A stretch of DNA of 64,000 bases from an uncultured Opitutia bacterium. Its GTDB lineage: Bacteria; Verrucomicrobiota; Verrucomicrobiia; Opitutales; Opitutaceae. Shown one piece after another: positions 33,661-42,115 of the stretch. A program made the position numbers and the translations under genes. The stretch spans positions 1 to 64,000 of the forward strand of contig CAIPAH010000004.1 in the NCBI GenBank assembly GCA_903862955.1, read 5' to 3'. Position 1 is the stretch's first letter; every line of letters begins with the position of its first letter. The notes under the pieces are model-generated. The model had not been told where the DNA came from, searched no databases, and worked only from the letters and a program-made list of their open reading frames with translations.

Positions 33661-34719
33661 TTACTTCTTCTTCCTGCGGGCCTTCACCGACTCAGCCAAC
33701 TGGGCGAAGAGCGGGAGGGTCTTTTCCCACGACAGGCAAGGGTCGGTGATGCTGCGGCCGTGGACGAGGGGCTTCGCCTGGTAGTCCTGCGTCCCGCCAA
33801 GGAGATTGCTTTCAATCATCACCGCGGCGATCGCGTGGGAACCGGCGGCCACTTGCCCCGCGAGGTCGGCGGTCACGGCGGTCTGTTTCTCCGGGTCTTT
33901 CCCGCTATTGGCGTGGCTGCAATCCACCATGAGGTGCGGGGGCAGGTGGTTCTTCGCCAGTTGCTCAATGGCGGCTTGGACGTGCGCCGCGGAGAAATTC
34001 GGCCCACTGCTGCCGCCGCGCAGCACGAGGTGGCTGCTGGGGTTGCCCGCCGTGCCCATCACCGCCGGGGCGCCTTCGCGCGTGAGTGACGGAAACCAGT
34101 GCGGGTGACGCGCCGAGCGAATGGCGTCCACGGCCACCTGCACATCGCCGTCGGTGCGATTCTTGAAACCCACGGGCATGGACAATCCTGATGCCAGCTC
34201 ACGGTGCACCTGGCTCTCGACCGTGCGTGCGCCAATCGCGCCCCACGAGACGAGGTCGGCGTAATACTGACCGAGCGTCGTGTCCAGGAACTCCGTCCCG
34301 ACCGGCAGGCCGAGGCCGGTCACGTCGATCATCAGTTTCCGCGCCAGCCGGAGCCCGGCGTTGATCTGGAAGCTGCCATCGCGAAACGGGTCGTTGATCA
34401 GGCCCTTCCAGCCGATGACGGTGCGCGGCTTTTCGAAGTACACCCGCATCACGAGGAGCAGTTCCTTTGCGTAATGCGGCGCCGCCTCGCGCAACCGTTG
34501 CGCATACTCGACCGCCGCCGCGGGATCGTGGATCGAGCACGGGCCCACCACGACCAGCAGCCGGTCATCCGCACCCGCCACGATCGCCTCAATTTCCCGA
34601 CGCGTGCGCGCCACGAGCGTCGCGCGCGCGTCGTCCAGCGGGAACTCCTCTTCCAGCAGCGCAGGCGCCATGAGCGGCTTGGTCGCGCGGATGCGCAGGT
34701 CGGCGGTAGACGGGTGCAT
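33661..34719 (-). CDS. aroG: 3-deoxy-7-phosphoheptulonate synthase (class I DAHP synthase)
   Basis: A 352-residue enzyme that condenses phosphoenolpyruvate and erythrose 4-phosphate in the first step of aromatic amino acid synthesis. Class I (AroF/G/H) signatures are VVGPCSIHDP, FEKPRTVIGWKG, GTEFLDT, ESQVHRELASGLSMPVGFKN and the metal ligands in VDCSHANSGKD. The ATG at 34719 starts the conserved N-terminal region. Which amino acid controls it by feedback cannot be told; the symbol is used loosely for the AroFGH group. Confidence 0.94.
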   Translation of the reverse strand: MHPSTADLRIRATKPLMAPALLEEEFPLDDARATLVARTRREIEAIVAGADDRLLVVVGPCSIHDPAAAVEYAQRLREAAPHYAKELLLVMRVYFEKPRTVIGWKGLINDPFRDGSFQINAGLRLARKLMIDVTGLGLPVGTEFLDTTLGQYYADLVSWGAIGARTVESQVHRELASGLSMPVGFKNRTDGDVQVAVDAIRSARHPHWFPSLTREGAPAVMGTAGNPSSHLVLRGGSSGPNFSAAHVQAAIEQLAKNHLPPHLMVDCSHANSGKDPEKQTAVTADLAGQVAAGSHAIAAVMIESNLLGGTQDYQAKPLVHGRSITDPCLSWEKTLPLFAQLAESVKARRKKK

Positions 34720-34785
34720 GAGGGGAGGGCAAAACGTAACAAAGCCGGCTCCCGCCGCCATCTTTTCCGCGCGGTTATCTGGAAA

Positions 34786-34836
34786 GTGGGCCGTGCGCTC
34801 CGCGCGCGACCCACCTCTCGCGGGGTTTAGCCCCGA
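34786..34836. repeat. Two repeat modules at the end of the 34827 gene
   Basis: Positions 34786-34808 repeat a 23-base word also found at 10792-10814 (it begins GTGGGCCGTGCGCTCC). Next to it is the hairpin CGGGG-TTTAG-CCCCG (34821-34835), a close copy of the one at 26560-26574. The second module contains the last codons and the stop of the minus-strand gene ending at 34827. Confidence 0.65.
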
Positions 34837-36206
34837 TATTCGCTTCGCCGGTCGGGCGAAACTCCGGTCACGGCCAGCAACTGCTGTGCTTCCTTCACCA
34901 CCGGGGTGGGGCGGGTATAGACCTCGGCCAGGGCGCCGATCAGGCCCTGCTGGCTGCCGGCATGCTTCAACGTGAGCCAGGCCAGTGAGGCCGATTCGCC
35001 CAGTGCCGCCTGCTCGGCGGCGCCGTCAATGATGGCGTCGGGCAGCACGACTTGCTCCTTGGGCAGGAGTCCCTTCCCGCCGAAAAAGAGCGAGAGCGAT
35101 GCCCCGAGCGTATTGAGCCAGACGCTGGGCCGGCCGTTGGGCGCGTACGTGATGCCGGACTTTTCCGGCGACCACTCCATGAACATCCGGACCTGCTCGT
35201 GCAGCTGGGTGAGCTCGCTGTCCGCGGTCGCGGCGTTCCACCGCACGGTGAAGAGTTTTCTCTCCTTCATCTTTTTGACCTCCCACACGCGCAGCAACAG
35301 CTCGTAGTCGCCCCCGGTCTGGCGGAGCGCGCCGGTAAAAACGTAATCGAGCCCGCCGGTGGTGGTGTCCACCAGCTGCCGGATGTTCTCCGTCGACCAC
35401 TCCTGGCCCAGCAGCGAGTAATGCCGCTGGTTCATCACAGCGATCGCCGCGATCGGCAGGTAGTGCGGCGAAAAGTAGAAGGTCTCCGCGAACCACAGTG
35501 GCAAGGCGCGCGTGAGGCGGCCCAGTTCGTTCTCGGGTTGCTTGGTCATCTCCGCGAGGTCGGTGACGCCTGGCAGCGAGAGCTGGGCGAACGCGACGCG
35601 CCGGAGCTTGCCCTGCTTGGGCGGCAGGATTTGGGCGGCGAGGGACTCGAGCCCGTAGAACCAGATCGGTTTGCTGATGCTGACGATGTTGACGCGGGCC
35701 TCCTCGGGCGGCGCGACCGCTCCACCCGCCGCATCGAGCGGGGGCAGATTCTGGGCCAGGATCTCGGCGATGGCGTTGGAGAAACCGTGCAGCCGTTCCT
35801 CCAGCTCCGGCCGTTGCAGCGAGAACAGGATGTCGAGCACGTGCTGCGCCGCCTCGGCGTTGCGCAGCACCAAATAGGCCTGCAACACGTTCAACCCCGT
35901 GGCCGGGCCATGGCGCTCGGCGTCGTAGCGCGGCGCCACGAGCTCAATGATCTCGCGCACGTAGCCATTGACGCCGAGATCCGCCGAAATAGTCACGAGC
36001 ACATCCGCGCGCTCGCCCGCGAGCACGAGCGCCTCCTCATACAACGCCAGCGCGCCGGGCAGATCCTTGGCCTCCAGTTTCTCCCGGGCCTCAATGAGTT
36101 GCGGCATGACCGGGCTCGGCGCCGTGGCCGTCCCGGGCGCATCAGCGGCCGGCGTCGCCGCGGACGGAGCGGGTTTCTTGCCCTGCAATCGGTCGAAAAA
36201 TCCCAT
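34827..36206 (-). CDS. Tetratricopeptide-like protein of unknown function
   Basis: A 459-residue protein starting at the ATG at 36206 (MGFFDRLQGKK). After a Pro/Ala-rich linker (about 12-35) comes a helical repeat region (36-160) that looks TPR-like: LIEAREKLEAKDLPGALALYEEAL. The remaining 300 residues are mixed alpha/beta, with FYFSPHYLPIAAIAVMNQRHY and GGLDYVFTGALRQTGGDYELLLRVWEVKK, the last reminiscent of beta-rich tolerance or secretion proteins. No signal peptide or membrane helix is seen. I cannot name the family. Its last residues and stop lie in a palindromic repeat. Confidence 0.75.
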   Translation of the reverse strand: MGFFDRLQGKKPAPSAATPAADAPGTATAPSPVMPQLIEAREKLEAKDLPGALALYEEALVLAGERADVLVTISADLGVNGYVREIIELVAPRYDAERHGPATGLNVLQAYLVLRNAEAAQHVLDILFSLQRPELEERLHGFSNAIAEILAQNLPPLDAAGGAVAPPEEARVNIVSISKPIWFYGLESLAAQILPPKQGKLRRVAFAQLSLPGVTDLAEMTKQPENELGRLTRALPLWFAETFYFSPHYLPIAAIAVMNQRHYSLLGQEWSTENIRQLVDTTTGGLDYVFTGALRQTGGDYELLLRVWEVKKMKERKLFTVRWNAATADSELTQLHEQVRMFMEWSPEKSGITYAPNGRPSVWLNTLGASLSLFFGGKGLLPKEQVVLPDAIIDGAAEQAALGESASLAWLTLKHAGSQQGLIGALAEVYTRPTPVVKEAQQLLAVTGVSPDRRSEYRG

Positions 36207-36322
36207 GCGCCGAGCAAAACGCCCGACTCCGCGCTGGCGACGCCAAATTGCGGCTCCTCCGCCTGCAGCCACGCGAAATACGTTTTTTTGATAACTGTCG
36301 CCCCTGCAATTCTGCCCGAATT

Positions 36323-37285
36323 TCAGCTGCGGGGCAGGGACAGTTTGTCTGGCGTCACGCCGCTGCGGACCGCAATCGTGGCGCAGACTTTGGGGACATA
36401 CATGCGCGTCTCGTTGGACAGGGACGACGAGATGCCGGCGAACGCGTGGGTGGAGCGCGCTTCGAGCAGACGCCGCACGCGGCCCTCGCCGGCGTTGTAA
36501 GCGGCGAAGGCGAGGGGCCAGTCGCCGAATTTGTCGTGCAGGGTGCGAAGATACTGGGCCGCGGCGCGGGCGGACTTTTCGGCGTCGGTGCGCTCGTCGG
36601 GCAGGAACGTGCTCAATCCCAGCGAGCGGGCCGTCTCCGGCATCAGTTGAAAGAGTCCCTTGGCGCCAGCGGGGCTACGCGCCCCGGGATCCAGCGTCGA
36701 TTCCGCCTCGGCGATCCACGCCAGCTCCGGTGGCACGCGCTCGGCCTCGAAAGCAGCACGCAGAATAGGCATCAGCTCCGCGGCGCGCCCCGGGATTGGG
36801 CGGCCCTGCATGCGTTGCAGCCAGAGATCGTAATACGGAATGTCGGAAACGGCCGAGCCGGGCATGGTCCGGGGACCCGTGGGCCGGGCGGCCGGCAGTT
36901 TGGCCGCCGCCTTGGCTGCCTCGATGTAATCGAGACGTGCAGCGAGCCAGTCGGCGTAATCCTCGTAGCCGGGCATGGTCCGCAACGCCACCAACGCCGC
37001 GCGGGCTTCCGTCTCGTAGGCGGCCAGCTCACCGAGGTCGTTGCCATCCAGGGCGTGCTGCAGCCGCCCCGCAAACGCGTCCCAGCGCTCGCGGGTGGGA
37101 AATTCATACTGCTCCTTGATCTCCGGCGTGGCGTATTGGTCGAACAGCGACTTGCCCAAGTCGTAGAGCTCATCCGTCGACGGCGGTGACGCGGGCGGGT
37201 TTTTCTTTTCCGCCGTAGAATCCGCCGCCGCGAGGACCGGGAGCAGGGCCAGGCAAAGAAAAGGGAGAATGCGGCGCATGATCAT
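36323..37285 (-). CDS. Lytic transglycosylase (SLT domain)
   Basis: A 320-residue periplasmic protein with a signal peptide (about 1-22, MRRILPFLCLALLPVLAAA; start at 37285 or two codons later). A helical region fills 35-165. The C-terminal SLT domain shows the catalytic Glu in IAEAESTLDPGARSPAGAKG, then LFQLMPETARSLG and FAAYNAGEGRVRRLL. It cleaves peptidoglycan glycan strands to anhydro-muropeptides, as in the MltE/MltD-like group. It lies upstream of the TPR-like gene on the same strand with a 116-base gap. Confidence 0.9.
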   Translation of the reverse strand: MIMRRILPFLCLALLPVLAAADSTAEKKNPPASPPSTDELYDLGKSLFDQYATPEIKEQYEFPTRERWDAFAGRLQHALDGNDLGELAAYETEARAALVALRTMPGYEDYADWLAARLDYIEAAKAAAKLPAARPTGPRTMPGSAVSDIPYYDLWLQRMQGRPIPGRAAELMPILRAAFEAERVPPELAWIAEAESTLDPGARSPAGAKGLFQLMPETARSLGLSTFLPDERTDAEKSARAAAQYLRTLHDKFGDWPLAFAAYNAGEGRVRRLLEARSTHAFAGISSSLSNETRMYVPKVCATIAVRSGVTPDKLSLPRS

Positions 37286-37387
37286 CCGAGACCGCCCGCA
37301 GCCGAACAGGTTGCACCGCGGCAGGCCAGCTTGGGTGTTTACCGTTTGACCCCCCTCCGGCGCGCTCTAATTAGAGCCGCTCCTTCC

Positions 37388-38755
37388 GTGAACCGCGTCC
37401 ACATCAAGACTTACGGGTGTCAGATGAACGAGCGCGACAGCGAAGCCGTGGCGGCGATGCTGCGCGTCCGGGGTTACCGCATTGTCGGGTCGGAGGACGA
37501 CTGCGATGTCCTGCTGCTCAACACCTGCTCGGTGCGCGATGCCGCGGAGCAAAAGGCGATCGGCAAGGCCGGCAATGTCGCGGCGCGCCAGCGCAAGAAC
37601 CCGGACTTCGTCCTTGGGATCCTCGGCTGCATGGCGCAAAATCGCGGCGCGACCCTGTTGGACCAGCTGCCGGACGTGGATCTCATCGTCGGCACCCAGA
37701 AGTTTCACCAGGTCCCGGACTATCTCGACAACCTCCGCGCCGCACGCGACGCCGGCGTGCCCCTCGGCGAGACGATCGTGGACATCGCGGAGGAAGCCGG
37801 CTCGCAGAACACGATCCGCGACCACGAGCTCACCGACCGGCAGGTCAGCGCCTTCGTCTCGATCCAGCAGGGCTGCAACATGGACTGCGCGTTCTGCATC
37901 GTGCCGAAGACCCGCGGCGACGAGCGCTCGCGGCCGATGGACGACATCGTGGCCGAATGTCGTTCGCTGGCGGAGCGCGGCGTAAAGGAAATCACCCTGC
38001 TCGGCCAGATCGTCACGAGCTACGGCCGCCGGGATTACGCGCACACGGGTGGCGTGACGCCCTTCGTGCAGCTCCTCGAGCGCGTGCACGCATTGGACGG
38101 CATCGAGCGCATCCGCTTCACGTCGCCGCACCCGCGCGGATTCAAAGACGACTTGGTGGAGGCCTACGGCCGGCTGCCGAAACTCTGCGGCTACGTGCAC
38201 CTGCCGATGCAGTCCGGCAGCAACCGCATCCTGCGCGCGATGAACCGGCCCTACACGCGCGAGCGTTATCGCGAAATCGTGGACGCGCTGCGGGCGGTGC
38301 GGGCCGACATGTATTTTTCCACCGACGTGATCGTGGGCTTCCCCGGCGAGACCGACGAGGATTTCGCGGAGACGCGCGAGCTGTTCGAGACCTGCAACTA
38401 CGACATGGCCTACATCTTTAAATATTCCATCCGCACCGGCACGCCCGCCGCGACGATGGCCGGCCAGGTTTCCGAGGAAATCAAGGAGGCGCGCAACCAG
38501 GCGTTGCTCGACGTCCTCCGCCAAAACTCGGAACGCCGCAACGCCACCCTCGTGGGCACGATCGAGGAAGTGCTCGTGGAAGGTCCCGACAAGACCGGCC
38601 GGAAGTTCACCGGCCGCACGCGCGGCAACCGGGTGTGCATCTTCGACGCCCAGCCGCGCCTGATCGGCTCGCTCGTGCCGCTGCGCATCACGCGCGCCAG
38701 CGTCAGCACGCTTTACGGCGAGCTGGTGCTTTCAGAAGTGCCCAGTAACGAGTGA
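37388..38755 (+). CDS. miaB: tRNA-2-methylthio-N6-dimethylallyladenosine synthase
   Basis: A 455-residue radical SAM methylthiotransferase acting on i6A37 of tRNA. The UPF0004 domain begins HIKTYGCQMNERDSE with further Cys in LLNTCSVRD and GILGCMAQ. The radical SAM site is CNMDCAFC and the segment CGYVHLPMQSGSNR is diagnostic. A C-terminal TRAM domain ends at about residue 450. GTG at 37388 is the start nearest to the conserved N-terminus. The final residues and stop fall within a GTGAC-type repeat. Confidence 0.95.
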   Translation: MNRVHIKTYGCQMNERDSEAVAAMLRVRGYRIVGSEDDCDVLLLNTCSVRDAAEQKAIGKAGNVAARQRKNPDFVLGILGCMAQNRGATLLDQLPDVDLIVGTQKFHQVPDYLDNLRAARDAGVPLGETIVDIAEEAGSQNTIRDHELTDRQVSAFVSIQQGCNMDCAFCIVPKTRGDERSRPMDDIVAECRSLAERGVKEITLLGQIVTSYGRRDYAHTGGVTPFVQLLERVHALDGIERIRFTSPHPRGFKDDLVEAYGRLPKLCGYVHLPMQSGSNRILRAMNRPYTRERYREIVDALRAVRADMYFSTDVIVGFPGETDEDFAETRELFETCNYDMAYIFKYSIRTGTPAATMAGQVSEEIKEARNQALLDVLRQNSERRNATLVGTIEEVLVEGPDKTGRKFTGRTRGNRVCIFDAQPRLIGSLVPLRITRASVSTLYGELVLSEVPSNE

Positions 38756-38825
38756 CAAGATGGATACCTTAAGCACCTGAGCTGTCAGAATTTCCTCGTC
38801 ACTCGTCACTGGTCACTCGTCACTC
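38743..38825. repeat. Second GTGAC/GTCAC inverted repeat, at the miaB end
   Basis: Left arm 38743-38759 (CAGTAACGAGTGACAAG) includes the miaB stop; right arm 38797-38825 is CGTCACTCGTCACTGGTCAC and continues TCGTCACTC. The right arm agrees in 26 of 28 positions with the right arm of the element at 14696-14727. It ends 6 bases before the ATG of the next gene. Confidence 0.8.
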
Positions 38826-38830
38826 TCTTC

Positions 38831-39370
38831 ATGTCTCTTCTCCTCGCCACGCTGTTTCCCGGACTGGTTGTCGCCGCGCTGGGAGCAGCGCTGCTGGCCA
38901 ACCGGCCGGCGGTGAACGCGGCGCTGCAGGCGCTGCCGCGTTCCAGCAACGCTGCGGTGATTCTTTTTGGCGGGGCCGCGGCGTGGTTCCTCTGGCTGGT
39001 CTGGAACCTGTCGACGGCGGACTTCGGGGATTATCACATCTTGCTGACGGTCGCCTTCGCGGCGGTCGCGGTGCTGGCATTCAAGTGCGTGCCCGACTTC
39101 CTCGCCGTGCGCGGACTCTGTGCGCTGATGCTGCTGGTGGCCTCGCCGCTGCTTCGCGCGGCCTACATGGAATACAACCATCCCCAGCGGCTGCTGCTGG
39201 TGACGCCGGTTTTCCTGCTGGTGGCGTTGTCTATCTGGTTTGGTGTCCAACCCTACCGCGCGAGGGATTTTCTCGAATGGCTCTTCGCGAAACCGGCGCG
39301 CACCCGCGGCGTTGGCGGGCTGCTGCTCGGTTACGGGATTTTACTGGTGGCGGTCGCGTTCACTTACTGA
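38831..39370 (+). CDS. Polytopic membrane protein of unknown function
   Basis: A 179-residue protein with about 5 to 6 hydrophobic helices (roughly 3-24, 42-60, 70-88, 93-107, 120-138, 158-178). I do not recognise the family. It sits between miaB and gmk, 9 bases before gmk, so it is probably co-transcribed with gmk. The only soluble parts are short loops such as NLSTADFGDYH and YRARDFLEWLFAKPARTRG. Small inner-membrane proteins of this kind have no predictable activity. Confidence 0.75.
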   Translation: MSLLLATLFPGLVVAALGAALLANRPAVNAALQALPRSSNAAVILFGGAAAWFLWLVWNLSTADFGDYHILLTVAFAAVAVLAFKCVPDFLAVRGLCALMLLVASPLLRAAYMEYNHPQRLLLVTPVFLLVALSIWFGVQPYRARDFLEWLFAKPARTRGVGGLLLGYGILLVAVAFTY

Positions 39371-39379
39371 TCCCGCACC

Positions 39380-39982
39380 GTGACCACCGAGCCTCCCGTC
39401 CTTCTCGTCCTCGCCGGTCCGGCCGGTTCCGGCAAAAGCACCCTCTGTGACCGGCTGGTGAAGGAAATCCCGGATTTCGCCCGCGTGGTCACGACCACCA
39501 CCCGCGCGCCGCGTCCGGGCGAAGTGGACGGCGTGCACTATCATTTTCTCACGCCGGAGCAGTTCGACGAGAAGCTGGCAGCCAACGCCTTCCTCGAGTG
39601 GGCCTGGGTGCACGGCAAGCGCCGCTATGGCACGCTCGCGGAGAGCGTCCTTGAGCCGCTCCGCCGCGGTGAAAGCCTCGTGATCAGCGTGGACGTGCAG
39701 GGCGTGGAGAGTTTCCGCAAGGCCTCGGCGGCGTATCCGCTGATTGCGCAGCGAATGACCACCGTATTCATCGTCGTCGACCACGAGCGCCTCGTGGCGC
39801 GGATGCGCGCGCGGGCGCAGGACAACGAGGACGAGATCGCGGGCCGGATGCGCACAGCGGAGCGCGAGCTGCGCGAGGCGCACAAGTTCGACTTCCGGAT
39901 CGAGAGCCGCACGCGCGACGAGGATTTCGCCGCGCTGCTGGGCATCCTGAAAAAAGCCCGCGCGCGTGTGGCGCGGAGCTGA
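39380..39982 (+). CDS. gmk: Guanylate kinase
   Basis: A 200-residue enzyme converting GMP to GDP with ATP. The P-loop GPAGSGKST is at about 13-21, followed by TTTTRAPRPGEVDGVHYHFL (the GMP-binding region) and the VISVDVQG strand. The lid segment contains ARMRARAQDNEDEIAGRM. The start is GTG at 39380. Length is standard. Confidence 0.94.
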   Translation: MTTEPPVLLVLAGPAGSGKSTLCDRLVKEIPDFARVVTTTTRAPRPGEVDGVHYHFLTPEQFDEKLAANAFLEWAWVHGKRRYGTLAESVLEPLRRGESLVISVDVQGVESFRKASAAYPLIAQRMTTVFIVVDHERLVARMRARAQDNEDEIAGRMRTAERELREAHKFDFRIESRTRDEDFAALLGILKKARARVARS

Positions 39983-40089
39983 GTGTCGAACCAGATCGCG
40001 GAAGCCGGACTTTTTTAAGCCGGAAACCATGAAGCTATGAAACAAGGCTGTCTGCGCCTGGCTGCGTGGCTTCCGGCTTATCTCCTCAC
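39983..40089. other. Spacer between convergent gmk and gnd with AGCCGGAA repeat
   Basis: The 107-base spacer holds the words GGAAGCCGGA, AAGCCGGAAACC and, at the far end, GGCTTCCGGCTTA in inverted sense. The pair can form a hairpin between the convergent genes. Related words occur at 61280-61338. No gene is seen. Confidence 0.5.
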
Positions 40090-41592
40090 TTACACCACGG
40101 CTTGGGGGCGCTTTGGGTCGGGCCAGTCGAGGTGGAAGAATTTCCCGCGCGGCTGGTCGAGACGCTCGTAGGTGTGGGCGCCAAAGTAGTCCCGCTGCGC
40201 CTGCAGCAGGTTTGCCGGCAGTCGGGCGGAGCGGTAGCCGTCGTAGTAAGAGAGCGCGGAGCTGAACGTCGGCGCAGCCACCCCGCACTCGGCAGCCAGC
40301 GACACCACCTTGCGCCAGTTGGCCTGGGCCTTCTTGACGGTGGAGTTGAAATATGGATCCAGCAGCAGGTTCGCGAGCGTGGGGTTCCGCGCGTACGCCT
40401 CGGTGATTTTCTGCAGGAACGCCGCGCGGATGATGCACCCGCCGCGCCAGATCTGGGCGATCTCGCCGAAATGGAGCTGCCAGTTGAACTCCTGCTGCGC
40501 CGTGCGCATGAGCTGGAAGCCTTGGGCGTAGGAGCAGATCTTCGAGCAGTAGAGCGCGTCGTGGATCGCCGCGAGCAGCGCTTTTTTCGAACCGCGGTAT
40601 TTCTTCCCGGGGCCCTTGAGAATCTTCGAAGCTGCCACGCGCTCCTCCTTGATGGCAGAGAGGCAGCGGGCGAACACGGCCTCGGCCACCGTCGGCGCGG
40701 GCACGCCCATGTCGAGCGCATTGGTCGAGGTCCACTTGCCGGTGCCCTTCTGGCCGGCGGTGTCGAGGACGACGTCGACGAAGGGCTTTTTCGAAACCGG
40801 ATCCTTCTGCTTGAGGATGTCGGCGGTGATCTCGATCAGGAAGCTGTCGAGGATGCCGGTGTTCCATCCGGAGAAGATCTCGCTCATTTCCGCCGGCTTG
40901 AGTCCGAGCAGGCCCTTCATCAGCGCGTAGGCCTCACAGATCATCTGCATGTCACCGTATTCGATGCCGTTGTGAACCATCTTCACATAGTGGCCGGCGC
41001 CGTTCGCGCCGATGTAGGTTGTGCAGGGAACGCCGCCGGTGACGGGTTTGCCGGGCGCGGCGCCGGGGATGGGCTTGCCGGTCTTGGCGTCCACCTTGGC
41101 CGCGATGGCTTCCCAGATGGGCTTGAGCTCCGCCCACGAGGTGGGATCACCGCCGGGCATGAGCGAGGGGCCGAAGCGGGCGCCTTCTTCGCCGCCGGAC
41201 ACGCCGGAACCGATGAAGCGGAGGTTCTTTTCGCGCAGCGCCTTCTCGCGGCGGATCGTGTCGGTCCAGAGCGCGTTGCCGCCGTCGATGATGATGTCGC
41301 CCGGCTCGAGCAACGGCACGAGGCCGTCGATGACGGCGTCGGTCGCCTTGCCGGCCTGCACAAGGATCACCATCTTGCGCGGCTTCGCGAGAGACGAAAC
41401 GAATTCCTGGAGCGTCCGCGTGCCGACGACTCCACCCGGGGTGGAGGGATTTTCGGCGACAAACTTGTCGGTCTTCTCCGTGGTGCGGTTGTACACCGAG
41501 ATCTGGAAGCCGTGGTCGGCGATGTTCAGCGCGAGGTTTTGACCCATCACGGCGAGGCCGATGAGTCCGATGTCGGATTGGGCTTTGGGCAT
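40090..41592 (-). CDS. gnd: 6-phosphogluconate dehydrogenase (decarboxylating)
   Basis: A 500-residue NADP enzyme of the oxidative pentose phosphate pathway. The nucleotide site [16 protein letters not shown] is at the N-terminus, then [11 protein letters not shown]. The catalytic region has [31 protein letters not shown] (with the catalytic Lys) and RGGCIIRA. An insert [15 protein letters not shown] follows KVDAKT. The ATG at 41592 begins the conserved domain after six short residues. It is well separated from its neighbours and convergent with gmk. Confidence 0.96.
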   Translation of the reverse strand: MPKAQSDIGLIGLAVMGQNLALNIADHGFQISVYNRTTEKTDKFVAENPSTPGGVVGTRTLQEFVSSLAKPRKMVILVQAGKATDAVIDGLVPLLEPGDIIIDGGNALWTDTIRREKALREKNLRFIGSGVSGGEEGARFGPSLMPGGDPTSWAELKPIWEAIAAKVDAKTGKPIPGAAPGKPVTGGVPCTTYIGANGAGHYVKMVHNGIEYGDMQMICEAYALMKGLLGLKPAEMSEIFSGWNTGILDSFLIEITADILKQKDPVSKKPFVDVVLDTAGQKGTGKWTSTNALDMGVPAPTVAEAVFARCLSAIKEERVAASKILKGPGKKYRGSKKALLAAIHDALYCSKICSYAQGFQLMRTAQQEFNWQLHFGEIAQIWRGGCIIRAAFLQKITEAYARNPTLANLLLDPYFNSTVKKAQANWRKVVSLAAECGVAAPTFSSALSYYDGYRSARLPANLLQAQRDYFGAHTYERLDQPRGKFFHLDWPDPKRPQAVV

Positions 41593-41694
41593 GGGAAGAC
41601 GCTTTTCTACGCGGCGGCCGGGCAATAACCAACCGATTTTTTCGGCGTCAAAAGCCGCCGCCGCCCCGCGCTGCTTCGGGCTGGTGGTTGCCCG

Positions 41695-42018
41695 CTATTT
41701 CTTGGTCGGGGCCTGCCCGGGCATGGTCTGCTGCTTGGCGCCGTAGCTGCCCTTGCTGGGCAGGAAGGGCGCGACCTTGTCGATGATCGGGGTCATGAAG
41801 GCCGGCTCGTTGCGTTCGTAGATCCAGTTCACGCCCACGACGGAAAAGATGATCAGGCAGATGACCGCCAGCACGATCTTGTTCATCTGCGCCACGCGTT
41901 GCAGGATGAAGGCGATCACCGCGATGGCGAGGACCGCGCCGCCCAGCTTCCACCAGAACTCGGGTGGCACGCGCTTCAGTTTCTCCAAGGCGGTCGGAGC
42001 GGCGGCAAGGAAGAGCAT
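41695..42018 (-). CDS. Small membrane protein of unknown function
   Basis: A 107-residue protein with two hydrophobic helices (about 25-41 and 48-66) and a hydrophilic end with KGSYGAKQQTMPG. The short N-terminus reads as a Leu/Ala-rich start. No family is recognised. It lies between moeA and gnd on the same strand, with spacers of about 100 bases on each side. Confidence 0.65.
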   Translation of the reverse strand: MLFLAAAPTALEKLKRVPPEFWWKLGGAVLAIAVIAFILQRVAQMNKIVLAVICLIIFSVVGVNWIYERNEPAFMTPIIDKVAPFLPSKGSYGAKQQTMPGQAPTKK

Positions 42019-42115
42019 GGCTCAAAAATATACCCCCGCGCGGGTGAGACGAGCTGAAAGCGGCCCCCGGCAATTTTAGCCGGATTTTTGCCGACGGCCT
42101 TAGCCGCTGGTTTGT

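Noticed and set aside
38797-38825. CRISPR array from the repeated GTCACTCGTCACT words
   Set aside because: The units are only 7 to 10 bases, directly adjacent and without spacers, and there are no cas genes.
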